Shown: positions 1 to 7,364 of the stretch, piece by piece | Layout: each line of letters begins with the position of its first letter | Position numbering within the stretch: the stretch's first letter is position 1 | Program-made: the position numbers and the translations under genes | Notes under the pieces: generated by a model | The model's input: the letters and a program-made list of their open reading frames with translations, nothing else | Databases searched by the model: none | Told to the model about the DNA's origin: nothing | Origin: a bacterium | GTDB taxonomy: Bacteria > Bacillota_I > Bacilli_A > Acholeplasmatales > Acholeplasmataceae | Length of the DNA stretch: 12,480 nt | Assembly: GCA_018623895.1 (NCBI GenBank) | Contig: JAAZUY010000010.1 | Location: 1 to 12,480, forward strand | Direction: 5' to 3'

Positions 1-842
1 CTTACGATCTAGATGAGGTTGATTTTGACACTTTGTATGAAGATTTAATATCGCCTCCATTTTTAACGGAAAAAAAAATAATTATAATTTACAAAACAGA
101 TAAATTATATGATATGGAAGCTGAAAAAAGAAAAATTTCACTATTTTTAGAAAAACAAATCCCAGATGTTATTGTGATTTTTTCAGCTGATAAACTAGAT
201 AATGACAAGTTGTTCAAAAAGCAATTTGAGTTATTCACAGAAATACATCGCTTAAATAATGTTTCAACAAAAGAATTGAGATTTATGATTGAAGAAAGGT
301 TAAGAGAAAATTCAATAATGATTTCTGACAACGACAAAATGAAATTTATTGAATTATTAGAAAAAGACCATACAATGATTAAAGTTAATCTCGATAAAGT
401 TATAACTTTTGCAAAAAGTTCTAATGAAATTTTTCTTAAAGATATTATTAAATTATTGCCTGAGGTATTAGAAGAAAATATATATATGTTGGTTGAAGAA
501 GTTTTAAAAAACAATACAAAAAAAGCCTTAAAAATTTATTATGATTTGCTCAAAAGCAATATAAGACCAGAAAGAATTTTAAGTTCTATATCTAGAAGAC
601 TCATGGAAATAGAAGATATAAAAATTTATTTAGATAATAATAAAGGTCAAGATTTCATTGCAGAAAAAATGAATATGAGTAGAGGTAGAGCATATTATTC
701 AATAAAAGAAGCGAAATCAATAAACTCAAGCTTCTTAAAAATGAATATTGATGAAATTTCTGAACTAGACTATAAAATTAAGTCTGGAAAAATAGAAAAA
801 AAAATTGGATTAGAATTGTATATAGTTGGAGGAAACAAATGA
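1..842 (+). CDS. holA: DNA polymerase III delta subunit, 5'-truncated by the window edge
   Basis: HolA is the clamp-loader subunit that opens the beta sliding clamp during replication. The reading frame is open from base 3 to the window edge and encodes about 280 residues, so the gene starts upstream; roughly 30-50 N-terminal residues are missing compared with the usual 310-340. The TTG at 33 is internal: in-frame codons before it read YDLDEVDFDT, followed by the typical delta segment SPPFLTEKKIIIIYKTDKL. The middle (ELRFMIEERLRENSIMIS) and the C-terminal collar region (RPERILSSISRRLMEIEDIK, then ELDYKIKSGKIEKKIGLEL) fit the family pattern. It ends with TGA, which overlaps the ATG of the next gene (ATGA), implying translational coupling. 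In B. subtilis holA (yqeN) also lies next to rpsT, as here apart from the inserted exonuclease gene. Confidence 0.9.
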   Translation, partial: YDLDEVDFDTLYEDLISPPFLTEKKIIIIYKTDKLYDMEAEKRKISLFLEKQIPDVIVIFSADKLDNDKLFKKQFELFTEIHRLNNVSTKELRFMIEERLRENSIMISDNDKMKFIELLEKDHTMIKVNLDKVITFAKSSNEIFLKDIIKLLPEVLEENIYMLVEEVLKNNTKKALKIYYDLLKSNIRPERILSSISRRLMEIEDIKIYLDNNKGQDFIAEKMNMSRGRAYYSIKEAKSINSSFLKMNIDEISELDYKIKSGKIEKKIGLELYIVGGNK

Positions 843-1477
843 AAAAAATTATAGTTATAGATTTTGAAACCACCGGATTCAATCCTAAAGCGGATCAAAT
901 AATAGAAATTGCGGCATTAAAAATTGAAAATAAAAATACTACCAAGTATTCTACGTTAGTAAAATCAGATATAATTTTGAGTAAAAAAATCATTGAAATA
1001 ACAGGAATTAATGATGAAATGCTAAAGAAAAATGGAATAGATCAAAAGAAAGCAGCAAAAGAATTGTTTGATTTCATTGGTCATGAAGCCATACTTGTTG
1101 GATATAATGTTATGTTTGATATGGGCTTTTTGGACGTTTTTTTTAAAAAAAACATCGACATGAATTTTTCTTTTAACTATGATGTCATCGATGTTTTAAC
1201 AATATACAGAGATCATCACAAATATCCTCATAAACTTAGTGATGCCGTCTCTCATTACGAAATATCACATAGAAATACTCATAGAGCTCTTGATGATGTG
1301 ATTGCAACTTATGAGGTGTTAAAGGCTTTGAAAAAAAGTAACGAAATCATTATTGAAAAATATAAAAATATAATTGGATTCAATCCAAAGTATGGTTATA
1401 GAGGAATAAGACCTGATAATATTAAATTTTTACCTCAAATTGGTGGTATGAAACTTATAGAAAAAAAAACCAGCTAA
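839..1477 (+). CDS. DnaQ-like DEDDh 3'-5' exonuclease (stand-alone)
   Basis: A 212-aa protein that is one exonuclease domain of the DNA polymerase III epsilon type, expected to remove nucleotides from DNA (or RNA) 3' ends using two metal ions. All DEDDh motifs are visible: ExoI DFETTG with D8 and E10, ExoII GYNVMFDMGF with D94, and ExoIII HRALDD with H148 and D153. After the domain comes a tail of about 45 residues (GFNPKYGYRG, then FLPQIGG near the end) that I recall from clostridial and bacillary DnaQ-like exonucleases. The start is well supported: GGAGGA at 828-833, five bases before ATG, overlapping the holA stop. Low-GC Gram-positives normally carry proofreading inside PolC, so this is more likely an accessory repair or processing exonuclease than the replicative epsilon subunit. 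No promoter of its own was seen, so it is probably co-transcribed with holA. Confidence 0.9.
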   Translation: MKKIIVIDFETTGFNPKADQIIEIAALKIENKNTTKYSTLVKSDIILSKKIIEITGINDEMLKKNGIDQKKAAKELFDFIGHEAILVGYNVMFDMGFLDVFFKKNIDMNFSFNYDVIDVLTIYRDHHKYPHKLSDAVSHYEISHRNTHRALDDVIATYEVLKALKKSNEIIIEKYKNIIGFNPKYGYRGIRPDNIKFLPQIGGMKLIEKKTS

Positions 1478-1485
1478 TAAGCTGG
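1461..1485 (-). terminator. Intrinsic terminator of rpsT, shared with the converging exonuclease gene
   Basis: A perfect 6-bp stem CCAGCT/AGCTGG (1470-1475 and 1480-1485) with loop AATA. On the minus strand it is followed by nine T residues (complement of the A run at 1461-1469), a canonical Rho-independent terminator just after the rpsT stop codon. On the plus strand the stem is followed only by ACTATTTT, so it would work less well in that direction. The exonuclease stop codon TAA (1475-1477) lies inside the hairpin. Confidence 0.85.
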
Positions 1486-1486
1486 A

Positions 1487-1753
1487 CTATTTTGATAAAT
1501 TATTTAGTAATTTTGAAAACTGAGATTTGTTTCTAGATACAAAGTTTTTATGAAAAATGCCTTTTGAGTTACCCTTATCTAATTTTTTATTTACTAAATT
1601 CAATGCTTTTTCGGCAACTTCAATATTTTTTTCGCTCAACGCTAATTCTAAACTTTTAACTGCACTCTTGTAAGATGATCTATAAGCTGCATTGATTTTT
1701 CGTCTTTTTTCATTTGTTTTATTTCTTTTTATTTGTTGTTTAATATTTGCCAT
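1487..1753 (-). CDS. rpsT: 30S ribosomal protein S20
   Basis: An 88-aa, very basic protein with the S20 pattern: an N-terminal MANIKQQIKRNKTNEKRRKIN segment, then SSYKSAVKSLE, and the C-terminal region LDKGNSKGIFHKNFVSRNKSQ. S20 is a primary binder of 16S rRNA that helps assemble the small subunit. Length matches the family (about 85-90 aa). The start ATG (1751-1753) has a strong GGAGG site (complement of 1761-1765) seven bases away. It is monocistronic on the minus strand between its own promoter and a hairpin terminator. The inferred leader is only about 20 nt, which leaves little room for a structured autoregulatory leader. The antisense orientation next to holA matches the convergent holA/rpsT arrangement known from Bacillus. 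Confidence 0.97.
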   Translation of the reverse strand: MANIKQQIKRNKTNEKRRKINAAYRSSYKSAVKSLELALSEKNIEVAEKALNLVNKKLDKGNSKGIFHKNFVSRNKSQFSKLLNNLSK

Positions 1754-1780
1754 ATTAATACCTCCAATTTACGCCATTTA

Positions 1781-1809
1781 ATTTTAACAAATCATAAATA
1801 AAAAATCAA
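1781..1809 (-). promoter_or_regulatory. Predicted sigma-A-type promoter of rpsT
   Basis: On the minus strand, TTGATT (complement of 1804-1809) and TAAAAT (complement of 1781-1786) are separated by exactly 17 bases (1787-1803). Transcription would begin near 1774 and give a leader of about 20 nt before the rpsT ATG. The -35 element overlaps the candidate -35 of the divergent pgsA promoter. Prediction from sequence only. Confidence 0.7.
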
Positions 1810-1834
1810 CAAGAATATCTTTTTATGGTAAAAT
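1806..1834 (+). promoter_or_regulatory. Predicted extended -10 promoter of pgsA-recA
   Basis: TGGTAAAAT (TG at 1826-1827, -10 TAAAAT at 1829-1834) is an extended -10 element. Seventeen bases upstream lies a weak -35, TCAACA (1806-1811, four of six consensus bases). The predicted start near 1841 falls at the Shine-Dalgarno, so the pgsA leader would be only about 12 nt. The -35 overlaps that of the opposing rpsT promoter by four bases. Confidence 0.6.
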
Positions 1835-1837
1835 AAT

Positions 1838-1844
1838 AGAGGAG
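1838..1844 (+). promoter_or_regulatory. Ribosome binding site that fixes the pgsA start
   Basis: AGAGGAG lies eight bases before ATG 1853. The upstream in-frame GTG at 1844 overlaps this site and has no Shine-Dalgarno of its own, so ATG 1853 is the better start. Confidence 0.8.
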
Positions 1845-1852
1845 TGTTTGTT

Positions 1853-2401
1853 ATGAATATAGCTAATAAATTAACAATTGCTAGATTTGTTATTATTCCT
1901 TTAATGTTAGTAGTAATAAATATTGATTTTGAAATATATATTGTAAATCTTGAACTTGGGGAATTTATATTCTTATTGATGTTTGTTATTGCAGGTTTTA
2001 CAGATTATTTAGATGGATATTTAGCAAGAAAATATAACATGGTAACGAACCTTGGAAAATTTTTAGATCCAATTGCAGATAAAATGTTGGTTGCAACCGG
2101 GCTTGCATATTTAGTCTCTATTCAAGCAGTGCCTGTATGGATTTTTATTGTGATAATTTCTAGAGAATTTTTGATGAGTGGATTTAGGATTATATTATCA
2201 GAAAAAAAAATTGTTCTTGCAGCTAATAAATTAGGAAAATATAAAACTGCATTTACAATGTTTACTATTACATTTTATTTAATTAAAGCAAATGAGGTCT
2301 ATTTATTGCTTGGGGATATTCTATTGTTAGTAACTGTTCTGTTAACGTTAACAAGTGGTTTAAAATACTTTTTAGACAACAAAAAACATATAATATTTTA
2401 G
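1853..2401 (+). CDS. pgsA: CDP-diacylglycerol--glycerol-3-phosphate 3-phosphatidyltransferase
   Basis: An integral membrane enzyme that makes phosphatidylglycerophosphate from CDP-diacylglycerol and glycerol-3-phosphate, the first committed step to phosphatidylglycerol and cardiolipin. From ATG 1853 it has 182 aa, normal for PgsA. The N-terminus NIANKLTIARF is typical. The complete CDP-alcohol phosphatidyltransferase motif D-x2-DG-x2-AR-x8-G-x3-D-x3-D is present, with D51, D54, G55, A58, R59, G68, D72 and D76. Several hydrophobic segments (about 12-24, 36-50, 85-105, 130-145 and 150-172) indicate multiple membrane helices. recA follows after a 21-nt gap on the same strand. In B. subtilis cinA lies between pgsA and recA; here it is absent. 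Confidence 0.95.
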   Translation: MNIANKLTIARFVIIPLMLVVINIDFEIYIVNLELGEFIFLLMFVIAGFTDYLDGYLARKYNMVTNLGKFLDPIADKMLVATGLAYLVSIQAVPVWIFIVIISREFLMSGFRIILSEKKIVLAANKLGKYKTAFTMFTITFYLIKANEVYLLLGDILLLVTVLLTLTSGLKYFLDNKKHIIF

Positions 2402-2422
2402 AATTAATATAAGGAGAAAAAA

Positions 2423-3418
2423 ATGAGTGATAGAAAAAAAAATGAAGCTTTAGATGCGGCATTAAAAATTATTGAAAAACAATATGGTAAGGGTGCAATT
2501 ATGAGGCTTGGTGATGAACCTGATCGAAAAGTTGAAAGCACATCAACGGGATCAATAGCACTAGATATTGCTCTTGGAGTTGGAGGTTATCCAAAAGGGA
2601 GAATAATTGAAATCTACGGACCAGAAAGTTCAGGAAAAACAACGTTAGCCTTGCATGCAATAGCACAAGTTCAAGAAAAAGGTGGCAACGTAGCGTTTAT
2701 AGATGCTGAACATGCTTTAGATGCACAGTATGCAAAAAAACTTGGTGTTGATATTGATAATTTACTTCTATCTCAGCCTGATACAGGTGAACAAGCTTTA
2801 GAAATTGCGGAAGCGTTAGTTAGAAGTGGATCTGTTGATACAATTGTTATTGACTCGGTAGCAGCACTTGTTCCAGAGGCAGAGATTAATGGTGATATGG
2901 GTGCATCTCATGTTGGTCTTCAAGCAAGGTTGATGAGTCAAGCTATGAGAAAACTATCTGGAGTAATCTCAAAAACAAATACTACGGCAATCTTTATAAA
3001 TCAAATTCGAGAAAAAGTTGGAATTATGTTTGGTAATCCAGAAACTACACCTGGGGGAAGGGCATTGAAGTTTTATTCAAGTGTTAGATTAGAAATAAGA
3101 AGATCAGAGACAATCAAAGATGGAACAGAAATAGTTGGAAATAAAGCTAGGATAAAAGTTGTAAAAAATAAAGTATCACCACCATTTAAAGTTGTACAGG
3201 TCGATATAATTTATGGTCAAGGAATATCCCAAGAAGGAGAATTGCTTGATTTATCAGTCCAATTGAATTTAATTCAAAAATCAGGTGCATGGTTCTCGCA
3301 TAATGGAGAGAAGATAGGTCAAGGAAGAGAAAATGCAAAAAATTATCTTAAAGAAAATCAAAAACTTTTTGATGAATTAAAGAATCAAGTATTGAGTAAC
3401 TATAATTTAGCTGTTTAA
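2423..3418 (+). CDS. recA: Recombinase RecA
   Basis: A cytoplasmic ATPase that forms filaments on single-stranded DNA, drives strand exchange and, where LexA exists, stimulates its cleavage. The 331 residues cover the N-terminal oligomerisation helix, the ATPase core and most of the C-terminal domain. Walker A GPESSGKT is at 66-73 (K72), the catalytic glutamate is E96 (FIDAEHALD), Walker B ends at D144 (VIDS), and the L2 loop region [20 protein letters not shown] is intact. The C-terminus lacks the strongly acidic tail of E. coli RecA (353 aa) and is slightly short. AAGGAG at 2411-2416 lies six bases before ATG. It follows pgsA by 21 nt. No GAAC-N4-GTTC type SOS box is visible upstream, so expression probably depends on the pgsA promoter. 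Confidence 0.98.
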   Translation: MSDRKKNEALDAALKIIEKQYGKGAIMRLGDEPDRKVESTSTGSIALDIALGVGGYPKGRIIEIYGPESSGKTTLALHAIAQVQEKGGNVAFIDAEHALDAQYAKKLGVDIDNLLLSQPDTGEQALEIAEALVRSGSVDTIVIDSVAALVPEAEINGDMGASHVGLQARLMSQAMRKLSGVISKTNTTAIFINQIREKVGIMFGNPETTPGGRALKFYSSVRLEIRRSETIKDGTEIVGNKARIKVVKNKVSPPFKVVQVDIIYGQGISQEGELLDLSVQLNLIQKSGAWFSHNGEKIGQGRENAKNYLKENQKLFDELKNQVLSNYNLAV

Positions 3419-3437
3419 TATTATCTCACTTGTTTCA

Positions 3438-3466
3438 TTGAAAACATAAATGCACTATTGTATAAT
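3438..3466 (+). promoter_or_regulatory. Predicted sigma-A promoter of rny-ymdB
   Basis: TTGAAA (3438-3443) and a perfect TATAAT (3461-3466) are spaced by 17 bases in the 82-nt recA-rny gap. Transcription would start near 3473, giving a leader of about 28 nt with an AGAGGAG ribosome site at 3488-3494. No terminator hairpin was found between recA and this promoter, so read-through from recA is possible. Confidence 0.75.
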
Positions 3467-3500
3467 AGAATTATATCTTACATAAAGAGAGGAGAAAATC

Positions 3501-5066
3501 ATGTTTGATACATTAACATTGGTTCTCTCCATATTGCTTACGTTTATATTAAGTATTTTCGTTGGATATTTTATCAGGGTTTGGCATCATGACAAAAGTC
3601 TAAAAAAAGCTCAAAATCAAGTTGAAAAATTAATTGAAGAAGGAAAAAGAGAAGCGTCAAAAATCAAAAAAGAGACTGTTTTTGAAACTAAGCAAGAACT
3701 TTTTCAATTAAAAAAAGATCAAGAAAAAGATCTCAGAGAAAGACGTCAAGTTGTCATAAATCTAGAAAATAAGTCTTCAAAAAGAGAAGATGCCCTTAAT
3801 AATAGATCGGTTTATTTAGATAAAAGAGAAGAAACAATATCAAATAAAGAAGTTAAACTCGAAGAAAAAAAACAACATTTAGATAAATTAAATAGCAAAA
3901 TGGAGAGTGCGCTGGGCGAGCAAGAGGCTAAGCTTTCGGAAATTTCAAAGTTAAGTCCAGAAAAAGCAAAAGAGATAATATTCAAAAGAGTAGAGGATAA
4001 AATCTCTGATGAATTAACATATTACATTAGAGAAGAAGAAGAAAAAGCGAAGTCTACAGTTCAAGCAAAGTCTAAGCTTCTTTTAGCTAATGCTATGCAG
4101 AAATATGCAAGCGAGACGACATCGGAGAGGACTGTATCAGTAATTTCTATACCTAATGATGATATGAAAGGTAGAATCATTGGTCGTGAAGGAAGAAACA
4201 TAAGAACTTTAGAAGCATTAACAGGAGTAGATTTAATTGTTGATGACACACCAGAAACAGTAGTTTTGAGTGGTTTTGATCCTATTCGAAGAGAGATAGC
4301 AAAGAGAGCACTTGAATCTCTAGTTTCTGACGGTAGAATTCATCCAGGAAGAATCGAGGAAGTAGTAGAAAAGTCTAGAAAAGAAGTGGATGTTTTCATT
4401 AGAGAAGCAGGAGAAGAAGCTGTTTTTAAAACTGGCATTGGTAGAATTCATCCAGATTTAGTTAAACTTTTGGGTAGAATGAGTTTTAGAACAAGTTATG
4501 GACAAAATGTATTAAAACATTCAATTGAAGTTGCTTTCTTAGCTGGTAAATTAGCTGCTGAAATTAACGAAGACGAAATTCTTGCTAGAAGAGCAGGTCT
4601 GCTGCATGATATTGGAAAATCAGTTGACCATGAAGTTGATGGTGGTCATGTAGAGATAGGGGTTAATTTAGTTAGTCGATATAAAGAACCAAAAGAAGTT
4701 ATAGATGCTATTGCTTCACATCATGGAGATAAAGATGCTGAGACAATTATTGCAGTACTAGTTGCTGCTGCAGATGCACTTTCAGCAGCAAGACCAGGTG
4801 CCAGAAGTGAATCAATGGAAAATTACATGAAAAGACTTAAACAGCTCGAAGAAATCTCTATGGAAGTTGAAGGAGTAAAAAAATCTTATGCTATACAAGC
4901 AGGTAGAGAAATAAGAGTTATTGTAGAACCTGAAAATGTAGATGATTTATCAATTATATCAATTGCTAGAATAATTAAAGAACAAATAGAGGAGAGGATG
5001 ACATATCCTGGAACAATAAAAGTTACAGTCATAAGAGAGACAAGAGCAACAGATATAGCAAAATAA
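3501..5066 (+). CDS. rny: Ribonuclease Y
   Basis: RNase Y is the membrane-bound endoribonuclease that initiates mRNA decay and processing in many Bacillota. The 521-aa protein has the full architecture: one N-terminal membrane helix (about residues 4-24), a long charged coiled coil (about 30-190), a KH RNA-binding domain with GREGRN starting at 228, and an HD domain with LLHDIGK (H369, D370) followed by ASHHGD. B. subtilis RNase Y is 520 aa, so length is normal. AGAGGAG lies six bases before ATG. ymdB is directly downstream after 37 nt, the same pairing as ymdA-ymdB in B. subtilis. Earlier annotations of such genes may say 'ymdA', 'cvfA' or '2',3'-cyclic-nucleotide phosphodiesterase'. Confidence 0.97.
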   Translation: MFDTLTLVLSILLTFILSIFVGYFIRVWHHDKSLKKAQNQVEKLIEEGKREASKIKKETVFETKQELFQLKKDQEKDLRERRQVVINLENKSSKREDALNNRSVYLDKREETISNKEVKLEEKKQHLDKLNSKMESALGEQEAKLSEISKLSPEKAKEIIFKRVEDKISDELTYYIREEEEKAKSTVQAKSKLLLANAMQKYASETTSERTVSVISIPNDDMKGRIIGREGRNIRTLEALTGVDLIVDDTPETVVLSGFDPIRREIAKRALESLVSDGRIHPGRIEEVVEKSRKEVDVFIREAGEEAVFKTGIGRIHPDLVKLLGRMSFRTSYGQNVLKHSIEVAFLAGKLAAEINEDEILARRAGLLHDIGKSVDHEVDGGHVEIGVNLVSRYKEPKEVIDAIASHHGDKDAETIIAVLVAAADALSAARPGARSESMENYMKRLKQLEEISMEVEGVKKSYAIQAGREIRVIVEPENVDDLSIISIARIIKEQIEERMTYPGTIKVTVIRETRATDIAK

Positions 5067-5087
5067 AAAAAGGTTTTACCTTTTTTT
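5065..5087 (+). terminator. AT-rich hairpin between rny and ymdB, possible weak terminator or attenuator
   Basis: An exact inverted repeat: AAAAAAAGGT (5065-5074) and ACCTTTTTTT (5078-5087) around a three-base TTT loop. It overlaps the last two bases of the rny stop codon and ends six bases before the ymdB Shine-Dalgarno (AAGGAG, 5093-5098). Only two G-C pairs support it, so termination is likely partial. Because ymdB has no visible promoter of its own, the hairpin may lower ymdB levels relative to rny or protect the rny 3' end. Confidence 0.5.
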
Positions 5088-5103
5088 ATATTAAGGAGAA
5101 TTT

Positions 5104-5859
5104 GTGAAACTATTAATTATAGGTGATATATATGGAGATCCAGGCATTGAAATTCTAGATTTTCATTTAAAAGAATTAAAAAATGAATTAAAACCGCATT
5201 TAATTATTGCGAATGCTGAAAACTCTTCTAATGGAAGAGGTATTAGCAAGAGGATTTACAATCATTTGCTTGGATTAGGAATTAACATTTTTACGATGGG
5301 AAATCATGTTTGGGGAAATAGAGAAATCAAAGAGTTTATTGAAGATTCAAATATCTTGAGACCTGCAAATTATAATAACTTGCCTGGGAATGGTTATATT
5401 GTAAAGAATATCAACGGTTTAAAAGTACTTGTAATAAATATTTTAGGAAGAGCTTTTATAAATTTAAGTTTGGATAACCCATTTAAATGTGTTAATGACA
5501 TAATAGAAAATGTTGATCATGATTTTTCAATTTTAGATATTCATGCTGAGGCAACAAGTGAGAAAATAGCGATGGGGCATTTTTTCGATGGAAAAATTGA
5601 CATAATTTTTGGAACTCATACACATGTTCAAACGAATGATGCAAGATTAATGCCTAAAGGATCCTTTTACTTAACGGATGTAGGAATGACGGGTCCTCTT
5701 GATGGTGTTATCGGAGTTGAAAAGGAAATTGTTATAAATAGATTTTTAAATGGGTTTTCAACACATAATAAAGTATCAAAAGGAAGAAAACAATTAAATG
5801 CTTGGTTTATCGATACTGAACTTCAATATTCAAAACTTATTCATTTAGAAAAAGAATGA
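5104..5859 (+). CDS. ymdB: YmdB-family metallophosphoesterase
   Basis: A calcineurin-like phosphoesterase of the YmdB family (TIGR00282); the B. subtilis protein hydrolyses 2',3'-cyclic nucleotides and affects RNase Y-linked gene expression and biofilm fate. The 251-aa protein (family about 255-265) keeps the dimetal ligands: D8 (GDIYGDPG), E39 and N40 (NAENSSNGRG), N67 and H68 (MGNHVWGN), H147 (DIHAEATSEK), and H172 and H174 (GTHTHVQT). The end of the domain reads YLTDVGMTGPLDGVIG, also characteristic. The start codon is GTG, five bases after AAGGAG (5093-5098). It has no signal peptide or membrane helix, so it is cytoplasmic. It probably shares the rny transcript. It ends in TGA, immediately followed by the -35 of the miaB promoter. 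Confidence 0.93.
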   Translation: MKLLIIGDIYGDPGIEILDFHLKELKNELKPHLIIANAENSSNGRGISKRIYNHLLGLGINIFTMGNHVWGNREIKEFIEDSNILRPANYNNLPGNGYIVKNINGLKVLVINILGRAFINLSLDNPFKCVNDIIENVDHDFSILDIHAEATSEKIAMGHFFDGKIDIIFGTHTHVQTNDARLMPKGSFYLTDVGMTGPLDGVIGVEKEIVINRFLNGFSTHNKVSKGRKQLNAWFIDTELQYSKLIHLEKE

Positions 5860-5888
5860 TTGAACAAATCAAAACTTACTGATATAAT
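5860..5888 (+). promoter_or_regulatory. Predicted strong extended -10 promoter of miaB-X-mutS-mutL
   Basis: TTGAAC (5860-5865) and TATAAT (5883-5888) are spaced by 17 bases, with TGA at 5880-5882 giving an extended -10. The -35 starts on the base after the ymdB stop codon. Predicted start near 5895, a leader of about 14 nt, with AAGGA (5898-5902) six bases before the miaB ATG. It is the only clear promoter upstream of the four-gene run that ends in mutL. Confidence 0.75.
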
Positions 5889-5908
5889 GGTCTTTAGAAG
5901 GATATAAT

Positions 5909-7345
5909 ATGGATATAGATGTATCAAAATATTTTAAACCGAATCTATCAAAAGCAAGAAGAAGATCTAAGTCTGAAGTTCAGCATGATAATTTTGAGAT
6001 CAATGAAATTCATAAAAACTTAGGTCACGGAAAAAAATATTGGATTCAAACATATGGCTGTCAAGCAAATGAAGCTGATGGAGAAACAATGGCAGGTATC
6101 TTAAAAATGATGTCTTTTTCACCAGCTGCAAATGAAAATGAAGCAAGCATTATAATAATCAATACTTGTGCAATAAGAGAGAATGCTGAAAACAGAGTAT
6201 GGGGAGTAATAGGAAGACTAAAAAAACTCAAAATTGATAACCCGGATTTGTTAATTTGTTTATCAGGTTGTATGGCACAAGAAGAAAATGTAGTAAATAA
6301 GATCCTAAAAACATATCATCAAGTTGATATTGTATTTGGAACCCATAACATTCATAAACTTCCTGACTATATTCAAACTGCAATGTTTTCAAAAGAGCGT
6401 GTGATTGAAGTCTATTCTGAGGAAGGCAATGTGGTTGAAAATTTACCAAAATTTAGAAATCACAAAAAAAAGGCTTGGGTCAACATAATGTTTGGATGTG
6501 ATGAATTTTGTACATATTGTATCGTCCCATATACTAGAGGAAGAGAGAGATCTAGATTAAAAGAGGAAGTAATTAAAGAAGTAAAAGAGCTAAATAATAA
6601 TGGATATGTAGAGGTTACATTACTTGGTCAAAATGTTAATGCGTATGGTAAAGATTTTAAAAATCTAGATTACACTTTTGGAGACCTTTTGCGAGATTTA
6701 GATAAAACAGGGATTAAAAGAATTAGATTTACTACGAGTCATCCTCATGATCTTGACCTGAAAACTATGGAAGCGATTAGAGATTGTCATTCAGTAATGC
6801 CTTTTTTTCATTTGCCAGTACAATCAGGATCTAATTCAATTTTAAAAAGAATGAACCGACATTATACGAAAGAAACGTATCTAGAAAAATTAAAACAATT
6901 AAGAGAAATTGTTCCAGGGATTTCTGTCACAACGGATATTATCGTTGGTTTTCCTGGAGAAACTGATGAAGATTTTATGGAAACATTAGATCTTGTAAGA
7001 AAAGCTAATTTCGAAGGCGCTTTTACATTTATTTTTTCTCCAAGAGAGGGTACACCGGCAGCAAAATTTAAAGATGATATAGAACTAGAAGTAAAAAAAG
7101 CCAGATTGTATAAATTAAATCAGGTAATAAATGATGGTTATCTTCAAGGCAACAAAAGATTTTTAGGTAAAACCATTGATGTACTAGTTGAGGGAATTTC
7201 TAAAAATAATAACAATACATTAGCTGGATATACGCCTCATCAAAAATTAGTGAATTTTAGAGGCGACAAAGAAAAAATAGGTTCTATTGTTCCAGTGAAA
7301 ATTATTGAAGCAAAGACTTGGTTTTTAATGGGAGAAATGATTTAA
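5909..7345 (+). CDS. miaB: tRNA-2-methylthio-N6-dimethylallyladenosine synthase
   Basis: A radical SAM methylthiotransferase that adds the 2-methylthio group to i6A37 of tRNAs reading UNN codons. The 478-aa protein has the N-terminal UPF0004 domain with three cluster cysteines C51 (TYGCQANEAD), C87 (NTCAIRENAE) and C121 (LSGCMAQEE). The radical SAM motif CxxxCxxC follows at C197, C201 and C204 (GCDEFCTYC), then GRERSR and TLLGQNVNAYG. A C-terminal TRAM RNA-binding domain spans about 412-476. ENAENRVWG and the overall pattern favour MiaB over MtaB or RimO. About 45 residues precede the domain, as in Bacillus MiaB. B. subtilis ymcB, its counterpart, is also in the ymdB-to-mutS interval. The next gene follows within 20 nt. 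Confidence 0.95.
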   Translation: MDIDVSKYFKPNLSKARRRSKSEVQHDNFEINEIHKNLGHGKKYWIQTYGCQANEADGETMAGILKMMSFSPAANENEASIIIINTCAIRENAENRVWGVIGRLKKLKIDNPDLLICLSGCMAQEENVVNKILKTYHQVDIVFGTHNIHKLPDYIQTAMFSKERVIEVYSEEGNVVENLPKFRNHKKKAWVNIMFGCDEFCTYCIVPYTRGRERSRLKEEVIKEVKELNNNGYVEVTLLGQNVNAYGKDFKNLDYTFGDLLRDLDKTGIKRIRFTTSHPHDLDLKTMEAIRDCHSVMPFFHLPVQSGSNSILKRMNRHYTKETYLEKLKQLREIVPGISVTTDIIVGFPGETDEDFMETLDLVRKANFEGAFTFIFSPREGTPAAKFKDDIELEVKKARLYKLNQVINDGYLQGNKRFLGKTIDVLVEGISKNNNNTLAGYTPHQKLVNFRGDKEKIGSIVPVKIIEAKTWFLMGEMI

Positions 7346-7352
7346 AATGAAT

Positions 7353-7357
7353 GGAGA
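7353..7357 (+). promoter_or_regulatory. Ribosome binding site that favours ATG 7365 for the unknown gene
   Basis: GGAGA lies seven bases before ATG 7365. The alternative in-frame ATG at 7347 has only GGGAG at 7330-7334, 12 bases away and inside the end of miaB. ATG 7365 is therefore preferred, though 7347 (six residues longer) cannot be excluded. Confidence 0.6.
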
Positions 7358-7364
7358 ATATGAT

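Noticed and set aside
33..35. TTG as the start of the holA frame
   Set aside because: The frame is open to the window edge and the upstream codons continue a recognisable delta-subunit segment; there is no Shine-Dalgarno before it.
1844..1846. GTG as the pgsA start
   Set aside because: It overlaps the AGAGGAG that serves ATG 1853, and the family N-terminus begins with the residues after ATG 1853.
2389..2394. Perfect TATAAT just upstream of recA as its own promoter
   Set aside because: No -35 element at 15-18 bases and no TGn extension; such strings are common in this AT-rich sequence. It could still be weakly active.
3395..3430. Possible terminator after recA from ATAAT...ATTAT around the stop codon
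   Set aside because: The stem is five A/T pairs with a long loop and no T run; not a credible terminator.
839..5859. Genetic code 4 (TGA as Trp), as in Mycoplasma and Spiroplasma
   Set aside because: TGA ends holA and ymdB at the expected family C-termini, and all Trp codons in the conserved genes are TGG.
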